From the NCBI GenBank assembly GCA_017654935.2, contig CM065699.1, forward strand, positions 51,910,160 to 51,974,159: a stretch of DNA of 64,000 nucleotides. The letters run 5' to 3'. The notes under the pieces are model-generated. The model was not told where the DNA came from and ran no database searches. It saw nothing but the letters and a program-made list of their open reading frames with translations. Positions 12,501 through 22,984 of the stretch are shown here, one piece after another. The position numbers and the translations under genes are program-made. Source of the DNA: Phymorhynchus buccinoides (lineage: Eukaryota; Mollusca; Gastropoda; Neogastropoda; Raphitomidae). Numbering within the stretch: position 1 is the stretch's first letter; each line of letters starts with the position of its first letter.

Positions 12501-14288
12501 TTAGATAATTCACAACAATTTTGTAATCCTCCTGATAGACCTGGTTTGTTTTTGTTGTTGTTGTTTTTTGGACTATTGGCTATCTCCATGTAAAATGTCC
12601 ATGCTTTCAATTTGTGTCGGTGAATGTTAGATGTGATATCAGCGGCACAAGGGTTAAAAACAACAACTGGCTTTTGATCAAATAGTCATGCATGTACTTA
12701 CTGAATAAACACCCACCTCCTACTTTGGGGCCGATTTTATGCATAGTTCTGTGTGTGCAAACTGTGACTGAAAATGAACTGCCAGTGCATTACTTTGTTA
12801 TGTTTTGTGTTGTGTTGTGTCGCTGTGCAGAATTCAGTATTTAGTAGGTCCGTTAAGGCGAAGATTAGGTCTGTAATGTGTAGCTCGTGTGCGTCAGAGT
12901 TGCCATGGCTTTCGATCATTCGTCTGCTCGTCTTCTCAGGATCGTTTTTGTTTTTCAGTCTCTTGCGGCTTTATCGTTGTTTTTTCCAGAATTTTAATAA
13001 AATTCAGGGGGTGAGGCTTAGACAACAGTGCGCTTTGTAGTCGGAAAATACAGTATATGGCGTCCCCCAAAACTTTTTTACGCAAAATTCAGATTTTGTT
13101 ATTATATTTTCTGACTATATTATCAGTCGCATTATGAGGCGCAGGGGTCTCAGCCTAGGAAAAAAGTATCGCCTTATAGTCCGTAAAACACGGTACTTAG
13201 GACCTATTTCTTGCATGGTAAGGGGGGGGCTTATATAAGGTACTTTACAGTAATGGTCAACAATCCTAGAAATGTATCGGTGAAACCCCATGGTTGCTAA
13301 GTGTTGAAGTAAGAATGAAATAGCGAGGCCGAGAGAGGAGGTAGCGAAATTGAGGAGATAACGTACTGTGTACTGTGTGGGTGGAGGGTCATGAAGGCAA
13401 ACTGGGCACTTCTTTATTGAGAATGATGCTTTGTTTGTCTCACTTTGGTTCTGACCCACGCACTGCTAGATGATTGGTTGGCGCTCTTTGGCTGTCTCAG
13501 GACCGACATCTTGGAACAAACTTCCTTTTTCCCTCCGTCAGCGACCGACCCTCAAAACCCACCTGTTCCCCCGTCATTGAGGCTCCACTCTCTTTTTCTT
13601 CTCTCTCTTGCCTTTAGGTCTGTTTCTGCTGTATACCATTTATACCATACGTGTGTGTTCGCTTTGTATTGCATTTTTGTTTGAATGCGTTATGAATGCT
13701 AACGTGTGTGTGCGCTTCGATTTGATTTCTATCAAGATTCAGCGCCATATAAATACTGTATGTTGTTGTTGGCGAAAATGGAGTTTTACGTCCTCTTGGT
13801 CTGAATCAGACACATATGGGACATTTGTATATACAAATATGGTGGGAACAATACTGGAGGCAATACGAAACCAGTAAAGTCCCGATTTTTTTATTAATAC
13901 AGATAGGTGTAGCGGTGACCACGCCTCGGTTAAACCTCATCGGCTATGGCACCGCCACAAGTATGTTGTTGTTGTTGTGATTGGTATCATAATCAACTTT
14001 GGTGGAGGGGAGTTAATTAGAAAGAGAGTATTTCCCCCTTTGTTCAATTGTAACGACCTCCACGTCTGATGGGTGTTTCAGGTGCAGGGGTCCCAGCCTC
14101 CCCAGCAGCAGCGCTACAGCCCCTACCCCCGGACCCAGGTTCCCTCCCCCATGGGCGCACAGATGGCCCCGGCCATGGGTCCGGGGACCGTGGGCCCCGG
14201 CGGGCCGCAGATGGCCGCTATGGGCCAGGGTGGGCCTCCCATGCAGCCTGGACAGGGGTACAGCGGCTACAGCCAGGGAGGGTACTGA
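2939..14288 (+). CDS. Gln/Met/Gly/Pro-rich low-complexity protein, 3' part of gene (six exons seen; 5' end outside window)
   Basis: Join 2939-3507, 4076-4292, 5680-5880, 8333-8605, 11372-11631, 14082-14288. Each exon has AG before it and GT after it, and the intron phases agree along the chain (entering phases 1,0,1,1,1,0). This gives about 574 residues ending in a TGA stop. No folded domain is visible. The chain is Gln, Met, Gly, Pro and Ser, first as MMGQ-type repeats, then SSQQQ stretches, then a Tyr-containing tail (QYPQQPYSGQQ, GYSGYSQGGY). Such prion-like, QPGY-rich tails are known in SS18/CREST-type chromatin coactivators, and the MMGQ and YR.P.PQ motifs are reminiscent of SS18. This is a weak match in a compositionally biased sequence, so no symbol is given; ARID1- or SMARCC-like tails are alternatives. 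Any folded N-terminal domain must lie upstream of the window. Confidence 0.8.
4076..4292 (+). CDS. Gene 1 exon B: Ser/Gln/Pro-rich
   Basis: The acceptor is tttacaccag before 4076 and the donor is caag/gtggga at 4292/4293; phase 0 in, phase 1 out. It encodes runs of Ser and Gln with MMPSTQQ motifs. There are no domains or charged residues. It lies between exon A and a 1.4-kb intron carrying a SINE-like tail and a TTAA-flanked element. Confidence 0.8.
4440..4700. mobile_element. SINE-like element body, no tRNA head seen
   Basis: It shares the block cccagtggcaacgaaaaag through tggctgcgac..gctctcc and gtgactgtaaagtacct with 12065-12260, which does have a tRNA-like head. This is a 5'-truncated copy in the intron between exons B and C. 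Confidence 0.6.
5179..5642. mobile_element. TTAA-flanked non-autonomous element, copy 1
   Basis: TTAA at 5179 and 5639. The ends are CTCATTCAAGTCG and its inverse GCGATGCGAATGAG. A second copy in the same orientation, with an internal deletion, is at 8693-9058. Both flank gene 1 exons. A (TTA)n with an agcgctata tail near 5430-5480 is present only in this copy and looks like a nested SINE end. Confidence 0.65.
5680..5880 (+). CDS. Gene 1 exon C: Gln/Met-rich
   Basis: The acceptor is ctgatttccag before 5680 and the donor is gcaag/gttggt at 5880/5881; phase 1 in and out. The codon rebuilt across the B-C junction is GGG (Gly), continuing the Q..GAMMSSQQQ pattern. A Tigger-like MITE starts only about 25 nt past the donor. 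Confidence 0.82.
5906..6437. mobile_element. Tigger-like MITE with internally amplified core
   Basis: Starts TA-CAGTGGAACCTCCC at 5906. The segment from aagtcttataagggaggttc to cttataatggg (about 90 bp) is then repeated about five times up to 6437. Each repeat carries a copy of the right terminus. The element begins 25 nt after the exon C donor. Confidence 0.75.
6440..7440. other. Intron of gene 1, nothing coding recognised
   Basis: The sequence holds GT-rich and T-rich tracts and a stretch (6950-7160) with loosely repeated cgactcatcatcc and ttcg-type motifs, but no exon-like frame with splice sites. The 60-76-residue frames here lack protein-like composition. Confidence 0.5.
7440..7990. repeat. 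Diverged tandem repeat, about 140-bp units, four copies
   Basis: Each unit has ttttaaattttagatggtttg, a (TG)n stretch of variable length, tttcccttgacaccacgtgac and gactgcagtgtgcgtttcatt. A related fragment is at 6455-6535. Divergence rises toward the 3' copy. The minus-strand 101-residue frame across it is a shadow. Confidence 0.75.
8060..8245. mobile_element. Near-palindromic MITE, copy 1
   Basis: The left arm (cgtacgttccgtacggaaaa, then aagtggaagaaagaagg) and the right arm (ccgcatggaatacccgctta) are parts of a larger element also present at 17840-18025 and 63865-64000. The copies share (ac)gcgcacggg and tccataaat blocks. There is no coding content. Confidence 0.65.
8333..8605 (+). CDS. Gene 1 exon D: Gln/Met/Gly-rich ending in MGAYRRPYPQG
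   Basis: The acceptor is ttattatcag before 8333 and the donor is ccaag/gtgggt at 8605/8606; phase 1 in and out. It encodes MMTSQ and MMG repeats, then a Gly-rich stretch, then the less repetitive motif MGAYRRPYPQ, the best handle for a homology search. The downstream intron opens with a purine-rich GAGA tract. Confidence 0.82.
8693..9058. mobile_element. TTAA-flanked non-autonomous element, copy 2
   Basis: TTAA at 8693-8696 and 9055-9058, ends CTCATTCGAGTCG and GCGATGCGAATGAG; homologous to 5179-5642. Its right boundary abuts the first unit of the acceptor-like array. Confidence 0.65.
9059..10670 (+). repeat. Tandem array of splice-acceptor-like units (107-bp then 85-bp period) in a gene 1 intron
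   Basis: The first part (9059 to about 9790) has a 107-bp period and the second (to about 10670) an 85-bp period. Both share the block tgatgttccatcattgcag followed by ggtcccagtgcccc, which looks like a 3' splice site plus an exon start. About 17 such sites occur; 12 read cattgcag and 5 read cattgaag. The block resembles the true acceptor and exon start at 11355-11390 (tctgatgtt..at..t.gcagg.tcccag). Short minus-strand frames spanning it are repeat shadows. Confidence 0.85.
10790..11293. mobile_element. MITE with TACCGTA termini inserted in a short tandem repeat
   Basis: The left end reads gtaccgtatttttcggatca and the right end tatagtccaaaaattacggtac, an imperfect inverse. The host sequence is a 21-bp repeat (gtactctggattccgcagttt) seen on both sides at 10745-10792 and 11290-11335, so the insertion point is clear and the target duplication is GTAC or TA. 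Related shorter copies are at 13031-13199, 40755-40918 and 57943-58086. Confidence 0.7.
11372..11631 (+). CDS. Gene 1 exon E: QPGY-rich
   Basis: The acceptor is gatggtggcag before 11372 and the donor is caggggg/gtaagc at 11631/11632; phase 1 in, phase 0 out. It encodes QYPQQPYSGQQ, a Pro/Gly/Ala stretch and SPYSSYNSQG. Its acceptor region is the likely parent of the acceptor-like array at 9059-10670 (see findings). Confidence 0.83.
11885..12270. mobile_element. tRNA-derived SINE
   Basis: The head carries an RNA polymerase III B-box-like gagttcgaacctgg at about 11940-11953 and a weak A-box region upstream. The body matches 4440-4700 and the head-body junction recalls 36520-36860. It lies in the last intron of gene 1. 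Confidence 0.65.
13031..13199. mobile_element. Short MITE of the 'cggactataaggcg' type
   Basis: Begins tagtcggaaaatacagta and ends cgccttatagtccgtaaaacacggta. The interior gcgcaggggtctc is shared with 40755-40918 and, inverted, with 57943-58086. No coding content. Confidence 0.6.
13480..13760 (+). mobile_element. LINE 3' fragment (degenerate reverse transcriptase C-terminus)
   Basis: The frame at about 13500-13580 reads PTSWNKLPFSLRQ and then TLKTHLFP. This is the W-N-x-L-P and LKTHLF signature at the C-terminus of many non-LTR reverse transcriptases, followed by a 3' tail ending in (TTG)n near 13770. It is frameshifted and cannot be functional. A sister fragment is at 51225-51370. Confidence 0.65.
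13765..13910. mobile_element. Interspersed repeat shared with 29150-29400
   Basis: Shares gttttacg.cctct..g, atggtgggaacaa.actgga and aaaccagtaaa.tcccgattt with 29161-29275. The family is unidentified. It sits in the last intron of gene 1. Confidence 0.5.
14082..14288 (+). CDS. Gene 1 terminal coding exon
   Basis: The acceptor is gtgtttcag before 14082 and the exon enters in phase 0. An alternative acceptor four bases on (gtgcag, ending 14086) would shift the frame. It encodes GSQPPQQQRYSPYPRTQ, a Met/Gly/Pro stretch and GYSGYSQGGY, then TGA at 14286-14288. An interspersed repeat begins about 35 nt after the stop, so the 3' UTR probably runs into it. Candidate poly(A) signals AATAAA occur near 15018 and 15290; I cannot choose between them. 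Confidence 0.8.
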   Translation: MQGSQPPQQQRYSPYPRTQVPSPMGAQMAPAMGPGTVGPGGPQMAAMGQGGPPMQPGQGYSGYSQGGY

Positions 14289-14319
14289 GCAGGGGAGTGT
14301 CCTCCGAAGACGGAGTGTG

Positions 14320-14445
14320 GCTGCCCACGTGGCGGGGTAATAGAAAACGGTCGCACGCGTAATGTTCTCATCCCTGGCTGGTGCATTTGTACCATAGTGT
14401 TCAAGTGTTTCGGTTGGAGTCTGGAGTCTTTAAGCCAGGGTAAGA
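14320..14445. mobile_element. Interspersed repeat just after the gene 1 stop codon
   Basis: Minus-strand copy of a family also at 39100-39245 and 57680-57825. Shared blocks are ctgcccacgtggcggggtaa, cgtaatgttctcatccctg and tttaagccagggtaa. It probably contributes to the 3' UTR of gene 1. Confidence 0.7.
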
Positions 14446-14457
14446 CAACAACAAACA

Positions 14458-14461
<4 letters not shown>

Positions 14462-14493
<32 letters not shown>
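14462..14493. repeat. Poly-G run of 32
   Basis: G32 on the + strand, directly after an (acaaac)n tract. Such a tract can form quadruplexes and is prone to sequencing length error. Confidence 0.9.
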
Positions 14494-14494
<1 letters not shown>

Positions 14495-14499
14495 GGCTG

Positions 14500-16062
14500 T
14501 GCCTGGATTTGTCATGCAGGTTCAGCCAGTGTTTCCTTGAAGCCTGAATAGGATTTTTTCGGAAATAATTAAGAGGAGTAATTTCATGGTGTGTGGGAGT
14601 GATCTTGCCTAATTCAATCAGTCAAACAGGGGAAGTCGCTCTACCATCAGCTCTCGTAGCCTATCGACTCGTGTGTTTGAGCAGACTTGGAACACTGTGC
14701 GTCATTCTAAAAAGTTATGTCATTTATATTTTTACGTCATATTTTGCAAGTTTTATCAGTTTGTAGCCAATGGCCACCCCTAATTTTTATTTTAAAAAAT
14801 GTTTGCAAGTCGCTGACTCGCATCCTGCGGTTTCAGGCTTCGACGCCATTGTTGCTATGGTATTTGACCGAGTAATGGAGGTAAGCAACTCTAATTTTCA
14901 CGAAGTGCTCTCTCCTATTTTTTTCCGAAAATCGTCTATTTAGGCAATTTTTTCATGCAGGTTCGGGCAGTGTTTCCCTGAAGCCTGAATTTAGGCAGTT
15001 TGGTCTGCCGTGAAAAAAATAAATAATCCTCTCCCACAAGGAATTATGCTCTTGAACTTATCGCTGGGTTTGGAGCTGGACATTGCATTTTTCACTACAC
15101 ACAGCTAGAATACTAGCAACGCCCGAGTTTACCATTGCCACTAGTATGTTAGCAACAGGCAAAATGCCCCTGTGGCCGACAGTGGTGTGGCTGCTTTCAA
15201 CTCATTCAGTTAAGCACAAATTAATGAGTCGGTTTTCAAATTTTATATCATTTAAAAGAGTAAACATAAATCCGAACCACTATGCAAAAAATAAAGTCAC
15301 TGCGATCTCCAAATTTTTTCAGAGAATGTATTGATAGGGGAGCCCTGAAGGATGATTTCTACTCCTTGACGGCAGGGTCCTGAGGGAATTTTTACTCCTT
15401 GACGGCAGGGTCCTGAGGGCACACGGAGCAGCGAGAGGGGTCGCGTTGAAAGTGCTAAAATTCAGGCCAAGGGTTTTGTCATCACTAGCACCCATGATGT
15501 CTAAGGCTGTGGGGGAGTTGTGAGGTGGGCGGTTTGGAACTACTTGTGGGCGCAAAATGTGTTCATTTTGATGGACCGTTGTGGACAAAAACTGACATTG
15601 GGTTTCGTAGAATCTTAGGATTTTGTTTGGGGTGGGGTTGTCAATCATGCAAGCGTTGGGGAAGCAATTATTATTTGTGGGTGGAAAATGTGTGTTCATT
15701 TATTTTACTTGTGGACGAAAACAGGTGTTCATTTTGAATTTGATTGAGTTTTGTGCACAAAAACTCACTGTTTTTATGCTGAATACTGCAATGGTTGGGA
15801 GGTTTGGAAAGTTCTACTAGCAGGCAAAGACATGTGTTCATTCTGATTGGGGTTGTGAGGGTTTTGTGTAGAATACAACGAGGGAATGGGGAGGTGGTTA
15901 CAGTGTCTCTCTGCTGAGTATTTGGCTGTTTGTCCGCTATTTCATTCTGTGTGTGTGTGTGAGAGAGAGAGAGGCACGGAGTGAGACAATTAGCTCATTA
16001 GACACTGAGGTTAGAGTGTCTCTCTGCTGGGTATTTGGCTGTTTGTCGGCTGTTTCATTCTC

Positions 16063-16094
<32 letters not shown>

Positions 16095-16095
16095 G
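14500..16095. other. Intergenic, nothing coding recognised
   Basis: Contains candidate poly(A) signals near 15018 and 15290, a 40-bp direct repeat (actccttgacggcagggtcc, 15355-15420), and two 113-bp direct copies at 15900-16095 ending in (TG)n(AG)n. No frame is convincing. Confidence 0.5.
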
Positions 16096-16097
16096 CA

Positions 16098-16225
16098 CGG
16101 AGTGAGACCCATAGCTCATTGCATAAGTCGCATGAGCTAAAATACGAAGTTAAGCAACATCTACCTTGGTCAGCACTTGGATGGATGACTGGCGTGGGTT
16201 CAACACCCGGCAAGAGCGTTTTTTC
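16098..16225 (+). mobile_element. 5S rRNA-derived SINE head or 5S pseudogene fragment
   Basis: The stretch gaagttaagcaacat then ggtcagcacttggatggatg then gactggcgtgggttcaac resembles the 3' half of eukaryotic 5S rRNA, which contains the internal control region. The 5' half is poorly kept. 5S-derived SINEs (SINE3 type) are known in animals, so an element head is more likely than a functional gene. Confidence in the 5S origin is moderate. Confidence 0.6.
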
Positions 16226-16284
16226 TTGGGGGGGGAAAAGTGGTGACAGCTGTTTCGTTGAGCATATCATTCAGTGGGCTGGAC

Positions 16285-16985
16285 TACTCATAGATTAAAG
16301 CCAAGTCCACCAGCAGCAGCATTCTTTGGATTCTCTTTGGGGCTGACAGCAAGCTCTTCTTGTGGATCACGTCCAATGGCTTGTGGTCTGATTCTACTGT
16401 GATTTTGTGTCCGAACACATATCTTTCAAATCTGTCAAGACCAAAAAACTATCGCCAACATTTCTTTTTTGATCTGGGCATAGTTTTTCTCAGTTTCCGA
16501 CAGAGCTCAGGATGCGTGTTGTATTGGCTGACCGTCCTGTAGAAGGCATGCTCCAAGGCCGTAGGATGATGCGTCACATTGAAGTGTGATTTGAGTTTTC
16601 TCTGCAGGATCAAAGTAGCGCAAAACAGGTGGTTTTGACAAAGTGCTTTTCCCTTTTTCCATTGACTTTCCATGCACATCAGGATCCCTAAGGTGTTTTG
16701 GGCTGTTGTCAGGATACTGCGCCATTTAAATGTTATTAATTATTATTATTATTATTATTATTATCCCGTTTGAAGTGAGTATCTTTCTTCACCAGTTCTC
16801 TCATTGGGGCAGTTTCCTCGGACGGGTGGCGAGCAAACTTTTGAAGGTATCCCACAACTCCCAGTGATCTCTGGACATCCTGTTTTGATTCTGGAGTTGG
16901 TAACTGCTGAACTGCCGCGATCTTTTTCAGATCAGGTTTGAGGCCTTGAAAGAATGTGTCCAAGGTAGGCGATCTCTGTTCACTT
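16285..16985 (-). pseudogene. Decayed Ty3/Gypsy-type pol fragment (reverse transcriptase end to RNase H)
   Basis: On the minus strand, 16963 back to 16780 encodes a reverse-transcriptase connection region (GLKPD.KKI.A.QQLPTPESKQDVQR, GYLQKFA, TAPMRELVKKD). Then 16640-16540 encodes the RNase H start (QCDASSYGLGACLLQDGQP) and about 16440-16300 encodes the RNase H end (FGHKITVESDHKPLDVI). The order is the usual pol order. Frameshifts, a (ATT)n insertion at 16735-16765 and missing flanks show it is dead. No LTRs were found nearby. Confidence 0.8.
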
Positions 16986-16999
16986 TTCTCTGTTCAGTT

Positions 17000-17835
17000 T
17001 TATTCCTCTTTGACGGCATCCTTTCAGCAACGGCACCGTGTTTCGTTGAGCATATCATTTAGCGGGCTGGATTATTCGTAGATTAAGGCCTAGTCCGACA
17101 GTCTGCGATCATTGTTTACATCGGCTCTCTGACAGCGAGGGAAGTCGCTGTCTTTTATGTGACGTCATCTAGCAGACGAAAACCTAAATACGTCACAACA
17201 GCAGAGTGGCACCCAGAATCATGACCTGGGTGTGGCCCGACCCCCTGCAGGGCAGAAACGCTTGATTCAGGGGGGGGCTTCTTCTATGAAGACCCTCTGT
17301 TGTCCGGCTCTCCGCGGAGTTTCTTTTCACTTTTGACTCCACTGAGAGACTATCTTTACTCAGCTTGTGTTTTTTGTGTGTGATTGTATGACGTAAGTTG
17401 CAAAATACTGAGAGAGAAAAAGCCATGGACTGTGGGAAGAATTTGATGTGCACAGCAATCGACTGTCTTGAATTCCAGTCACTTTGACACAATCTTGAAA
17501 ATTCATTAATTTTTGTGAAAGAGTTGGCAGAATTCTCAGGGTCCCTAGTATGGCGACTGTTGTTTTTGCTACATTTTGTATATAGAATTGTAAGTTGAAA
17601 TCAGCTCACCCGAACAACTGTCTCCGTGAACTTTGATATGGAATGATCCAGTGAGACTGACTTTATGATAAATAAGTGCTTATTTCTGTGTATTGTGCAT
17701 GTGCATGTTAATATCCAGCAACGACTTTTTCTCTTCTCTTATGAGTTATGTGTGGGAATGGAGATTTTTGGGATCAGGATCTAAACACCCTAGACACCAC
17801 TTCTGTCTTCTTTTTTTTTTAAATTGGTATTATAA
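17000..17835. other. Intergenic, nothing recognised
   Basis: Repeats a short block (gttgagcatatcat...gggctgga..a.tc.tagatta) at 16258-16300 and 17044-17085. No supported exon; the 99-residue minus-strand frame at 17193-17492 has no recognisable family. Confidence 0.5.
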
Positions 17836-17839
17836 GGCC

Positions 17840-18030
17840 GTGCACACACACACACAAGCGGATATTCCATGCGGAAACCCGTGCGCAATCCATAAATAAG
17901 TGAAACAAAGAAGGGAAAAGATTTGCGCACGTGTCCGAATTTCACCTATGTGCGTAAACTTTTATGCTTCTTTCTTCCACTTATTTACGGTTTTTCGTAC
18001 GGAACTTACGCGTCTAATGTGTACCCGGCG
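17840..18030. mobile_element. Near-palindromic MITE, copy 2
   Basis: Left arm gcggatattccatgcggaaa, right arm tttcgtacggaacttacgcg. The same element as 63865-64000 and, in part, 8060-8245. It abuts the large array on its right. Confidence 0.7.
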
Positions 18031-21000
18031 TTTTGCCCACTCTCTCTGATCAAAACAAAAAACACTTGATTATACTGTAATGCCCACTCTCTCTTTGATC
18101 AAAACAAAAAACACTTGATTATACTGTAATGCCCACTCTCTCTTTATTCAAAACAAAAAACACTTGATTATACTGTAATGCCCACTCTCTCTTTATTCAA
18201 AACAAAAAACACTTGATTATACTGTAATGCCCACTCTCTCTTTATTCAAAACAAAAAACACTTGATTATACTGTAATGCCCACTCTCTCTTTGATCAAAA
18301 CAAAAAACACTTGATTATACTGTAATGCCCACTCTCTCTATATCCAGAACAAAAAACACTTGATTATACTGTAATGCCCACTCTCTCTATTCAGAACAAA
18401 AAACACTTGATTATACTGTAATGCCCACTCTCTCTTTGATCAAAACAAAAAACACTTGATTATACTGTAATGCCCACTCTCTCTTTATTCAAAACAAAAA
18501 ACACTTGATTATACTGTAATGCCCACTCTCTCTTTGATCAAAACAAAAAACACTTGATTATACTGTAATGCCCACTCTCTCTTTGATCAAAACAAAAAAC
18601 ACTTGATTATACTGTAATGCCCACTCTCTCTTTATTCAAAACAAAAAAACACTTGATTATACTGTAATGCCCACTCTCTCTTTGATCAAAACAAAAAACA
18701 CTTGATTATACTGTAATGCCCACTCTCTCTTTATTCAAAACAAAAAACACAATTGATTATACTGTAATGCCCACTCTCTCTTTGATCAAAACAAAAAACA
18801 CTTGATTATACTGTAATGCCCACTCTCTCTTTATTCAAAACAAAAAACACTTGATTATACTGTAATGCCCACTCTCTCTTTATTCAAAACAAAAAACACT
18901 TGATTATACTGTAATGCCCACTCTCTCTTTATTCAAAACAAAAAACACTTGATTATACTGTAATGCCCACTCTCTCTTTATTCAAAACAAAAAAACACTT
19001 GATTATACTGTAATGCCCACTCTCTCTTTGATCAAAACAAAAAACACTTGATTATACTGTAATGCCCACTCTCTTTATTCAAAACAAAAAACACTTGATT
19101 ATACTGTAATGCCCACTCTCTCTTTATTCAAAACAAAAAAACACTTGATTATACTGTAATGCCCACTCTCTCTTTTATTCAAAACAAAAAACACTTGATT
19201 ATACTGTAATGCCCACTCTCTCTTTATTCAGAACAAAAAACACTTGATTATACTGTAATGCCCACTCTCTCTTTATTCAAAACAAAAAACACTTGATTAT
19301 ACTGTAATGCCCACTCTCTCTTTATTCAAAACAAAAAAACACTTGATTATACTGTAATGCCCACTCTCTCTTTATTCAAAACAAAAAACACTTGATTATA
19401 CTGTAATGCCCACTCTCTCTTTATTCAAAACAAAAAACACTTGATTATACTGTAATGCCCACTCTCTCTTTATTCAGAACAAAAACACTTGATTATACTG
19501 TAATGCCCACTCTCTCTTTATTCAGAACAAAAAACACTTGATTATACTGTAATGCCCACTCTCTCTTTATTCAGAACAAAAAACACTTGATTATACTGTA
19601 ATGCCCACTCTCTCTTTATTCAAAACAAAAAACACTTGATTATACTGTAATGCCCACTCTCTCTTTATTCAAAACAAAAAACACTTGATTATACTGTAAT
19701 GCCCACTCTCTCTTTATTCAAAACAAAAAACACTTGATTATACTGTAATGCCCACTCTCTCTTTTATTCAAAACAAAAAACACTTGATTATACTGTAATG
19801 CCCACTCTCTCTTTATTCAAAACAAAAAAACACTTGATTATACTGTAATGCCCACTCTCTCTTTATTCAGAACAAAAAAACACTTGATTATACTGTAATG
19901 CCCACTCTCTCTTTATTCAAAACAAAAAACACTTGATTATACTGTAATGCCCACTCTCTCTTTATTCAAAACAAAAAACACTTGATTATACTGTAATGCC
20001 CACTCTCTCTTTATTCAAAACAAAAAACACTTGATTATACTGTAATGCCCACTCTCTCTTTATTCAAAACAAAAAAACACTTGATTATACTGTAATGCCC
20101 ACTCTCTCTTTATTCAAAACAAAAAACACTTGATTATACTGTAATGCCCACTCTCTCTTTATTCAGAACAAAAAACACTTGATTATACTGTAATGCCCAC
20201 TCTCTCTTTATTCAGAACAAAAAAACACTTGATTATACTGTAATGCCCACTCTCTCTTTATTCAAAACAAAAAACACTTGATTATACTGTAATGCCCACT
20301 CTCTCTTTATTCAAAACAAAAAACACTTGATTATACTGTAATGCCCACTCTCTCTTTATTCAAAACAAAAAACACTTGATTATACTGTAATGCCCACTCT
20401 CTCTTTATTCAAAACAAAAAAACACTTGATTATACTGTAATGCCCACTCTCTCTTTATTCAAAACAAAAAAACACTTGATTATACTGTAATGCCCACTCT
20501 CTCTTTATTCAGAACAAAAAAACACTTGATTATACTGTAATGCCCACTCTCTCTTTATTCAAAACAAAAAACACTTGATTATACTGTAATGCCCACTCTC
20601 TCTTTATTCAAAACAAAAAACACTTGATTATACTGTAATGCCCACTCTCTCTATTCAAAACAAAAAACACTTGATTATACTGTAATGCCCACTCTCTCTT
20701 TATTCAAAACAAAAAAACACTTGATTATACTGTAATGCCCACTCTCTCTTTATTCAGAACAAAAAACACTTGATTATACTGTAATGCCCACTCTCTCTTT
20801 ATTCAAAACAAAAAACACTTGATTATACTGTAATGCCCACTCTCTCTTTATTCAAAACAAAAAACACTTGATTATACTGTAATGCCCACTCTCTCTTTAT
20901 TCAAAACAAAAAACACTTGATTATACTGTAATGCCCACTCTCTCTTTATTCAAAACAAAAAACACTTGATTATACTGTAATGCCCACTCTCTCTTTATTC

Positions 21001-22187
21001 AAAACAAAAAACACTTGATTATACTGTAATGCCCACTCTCTCTTTATTCAGAACAAAAAACACTTGATTATACTGTAATGCCCACTCTCTCTTTATTCAG
21101 AACAAAAAACACTTGATTATACTGTAATGCCCACTCTCTCTTTATTCAAAACACTTGATTATACTGTAATGCCCACTCTCTCTTTATTCAGAACAAAAAA
21201 CACTTGATTATACTGTAATGCCCACTCTCTCTTTATTCAAAACAAAAAACACTTGATTATACTGTAATGCCCACTCTCTCTTTATTCAGAACAAAAAAAA
21301 CACTTGATTATACTGTAATGCCCACTCTCTCTATATCCAGAACAAAAAACACTTGATTATACTGTAATGCCCACTCTCTCTTTATTCAAAACAAAAAACA
21401 CTTGATTATACTGTAATGCCCACTCTCTCTTTATTCAGAACAAAAAAACACTTGATTATACTGTAATGCCCACTCTCTCTTTATTCAAAACAAAAAAACA
21501 ATTGATTATACTGTAATGCCCACTCTCTCTTTATTCAAAACAAAAAACACTTGATTATACTGTAATGCCCACTCTCTCTTTATTCAAAACAAAAAACACT
21601 TGATTATACTGTAATGCCCACTCTCTCTTTATTCAAAACAAAAAACACTGATTATACTGTAATGCCCACTCTCTCTTTATTCAGAACAAAAAAACACTTG
21701 ATTATACTGTAATGCCCACTCTCTCTTTATTCAAAACAAAAAACACTTGATTATACTGTAATGCCCACTCTCTCTTTATTCAAAACAAAAAACACTTGAT
21801 TATACTGTAATGCCCACTCTCTCTTTATTCAAAACAAAAAAACACTTGATTATACTGTAATGCCCACTCTCTCTTTATTCAAAACAAAAAACACTTGATT
21901 ATACTGTAATGCCCACTCTCTTTTATTCAAAACAAAAAAACACTTGATTATACTGTAATGCCCACTCTCTCTTTATTCAAAACAAAAAAACACTTGATTA
22001 TACTGTAATGCCCACTCTCTCTTTGATCAAAACAAAAAACACTTGATTATACTGTAATGCCCACTCTCTCTTTATTCAAAACAAAAAACACTTGATTATA
22101 CTGTAATGCCCACTCTCTCTTTGATCAAAACAAAAAACACTTGATTATACTGTAATGCCCACTCTCTCTTTATTCAAAACAAAACAG
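18030..22187. repeat. 4.1-kb satellite array, about 49-bp unit, about 84 copies
   Basis: The unit runs caaaacaaaaaacacttgat, tatactgtaatgcccactct, ctctttatt. Copies differ mainly in A-run length (5-8) and in ctttattca versus ctttgatca or ctatatcca. Variants with ttgatca concentrate at both array ends. No frame stays open through it. Confidence 0.93.
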
Positions 22188-22189
22188 AA

Positions 22190-22980
22190 ACAGAACTCTC
22201 ATCCATAACACTCTGAATCAAAGCTGATCAAAAACATACTGCATACCTGCCAACCCTCCCGTTAAATCCGGGGGCTTCCCGGATTTTGTCACCTCTCCCA
22301 GTCTTCCCGGAATTCACGTGAAACTCCCGGATTTCGAAATTTCCAGCTTAGATGATCTCAGAAACGGGTGTTATGAAAACCGAAACTGGGTTTCAGGAAG
22401 CTTCGCTGAGCAGAGTTCATACTGCGCACGTCGGAAGCGGGGGCTACTTCCTCCTGCAATCCTTTGTTTGGCGGTCTTTAGGCCTGTCACGCCGCCATTG
22501 AAGTAACCTCGCCATGATGCCGAAGGCAAAGGAGAAGACGAAGAAATGGAAGACCGTCTTTTCAGACGATTACAAAAAATTTGGTAAACTTTAACTTAGA
22601 ATTACTTCAGTGAGCCTCCTGAGGGTTAGTTTTCACATTTAAAAGAAAAAAGTTTCTCAGCTTCAGGGGGCTGCGCCCCCTCACCCCCGCTCTGGGAGGG
22701 GAGATACTCCCCCCTCCAGCATTTTGTTTGGGGAAAGTTGGTGGCTATGATGTACTGTGTAGTAACTAAGTCAAACTAAGGAGTGGTCGTCCACGAGCTG
22801 CTTCAAGGGCACTATGTGTGTGAGTGTGTGTGCGCACGCGCGAGTAGACACCACTTCTGTCGATAGTCGCCACAGAACTAGGATTAGGAGGGTGCTTGTA
22901 CCTAACAAAAAAAAGGCTAATGATTAAAAAACTGTCTATGTGATGATAGAGGAGGTTCATGAATTGATTAATCAATTCCC
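22190..22980. other. Intergenic; Pro/Gly-rich repeat fragment
   Basis: The 22240-22330 stretch (ccaaccctcccgttaaatcc, cttcccggaattcacg) is an internally repetitive cccgga-type sequence and is followed by a ggggctgcgccccctcaccc block. It may be an interspersed element; no coding region is supported. Confidence 0.4.
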
Positions 22981-22984
22981 CCCA

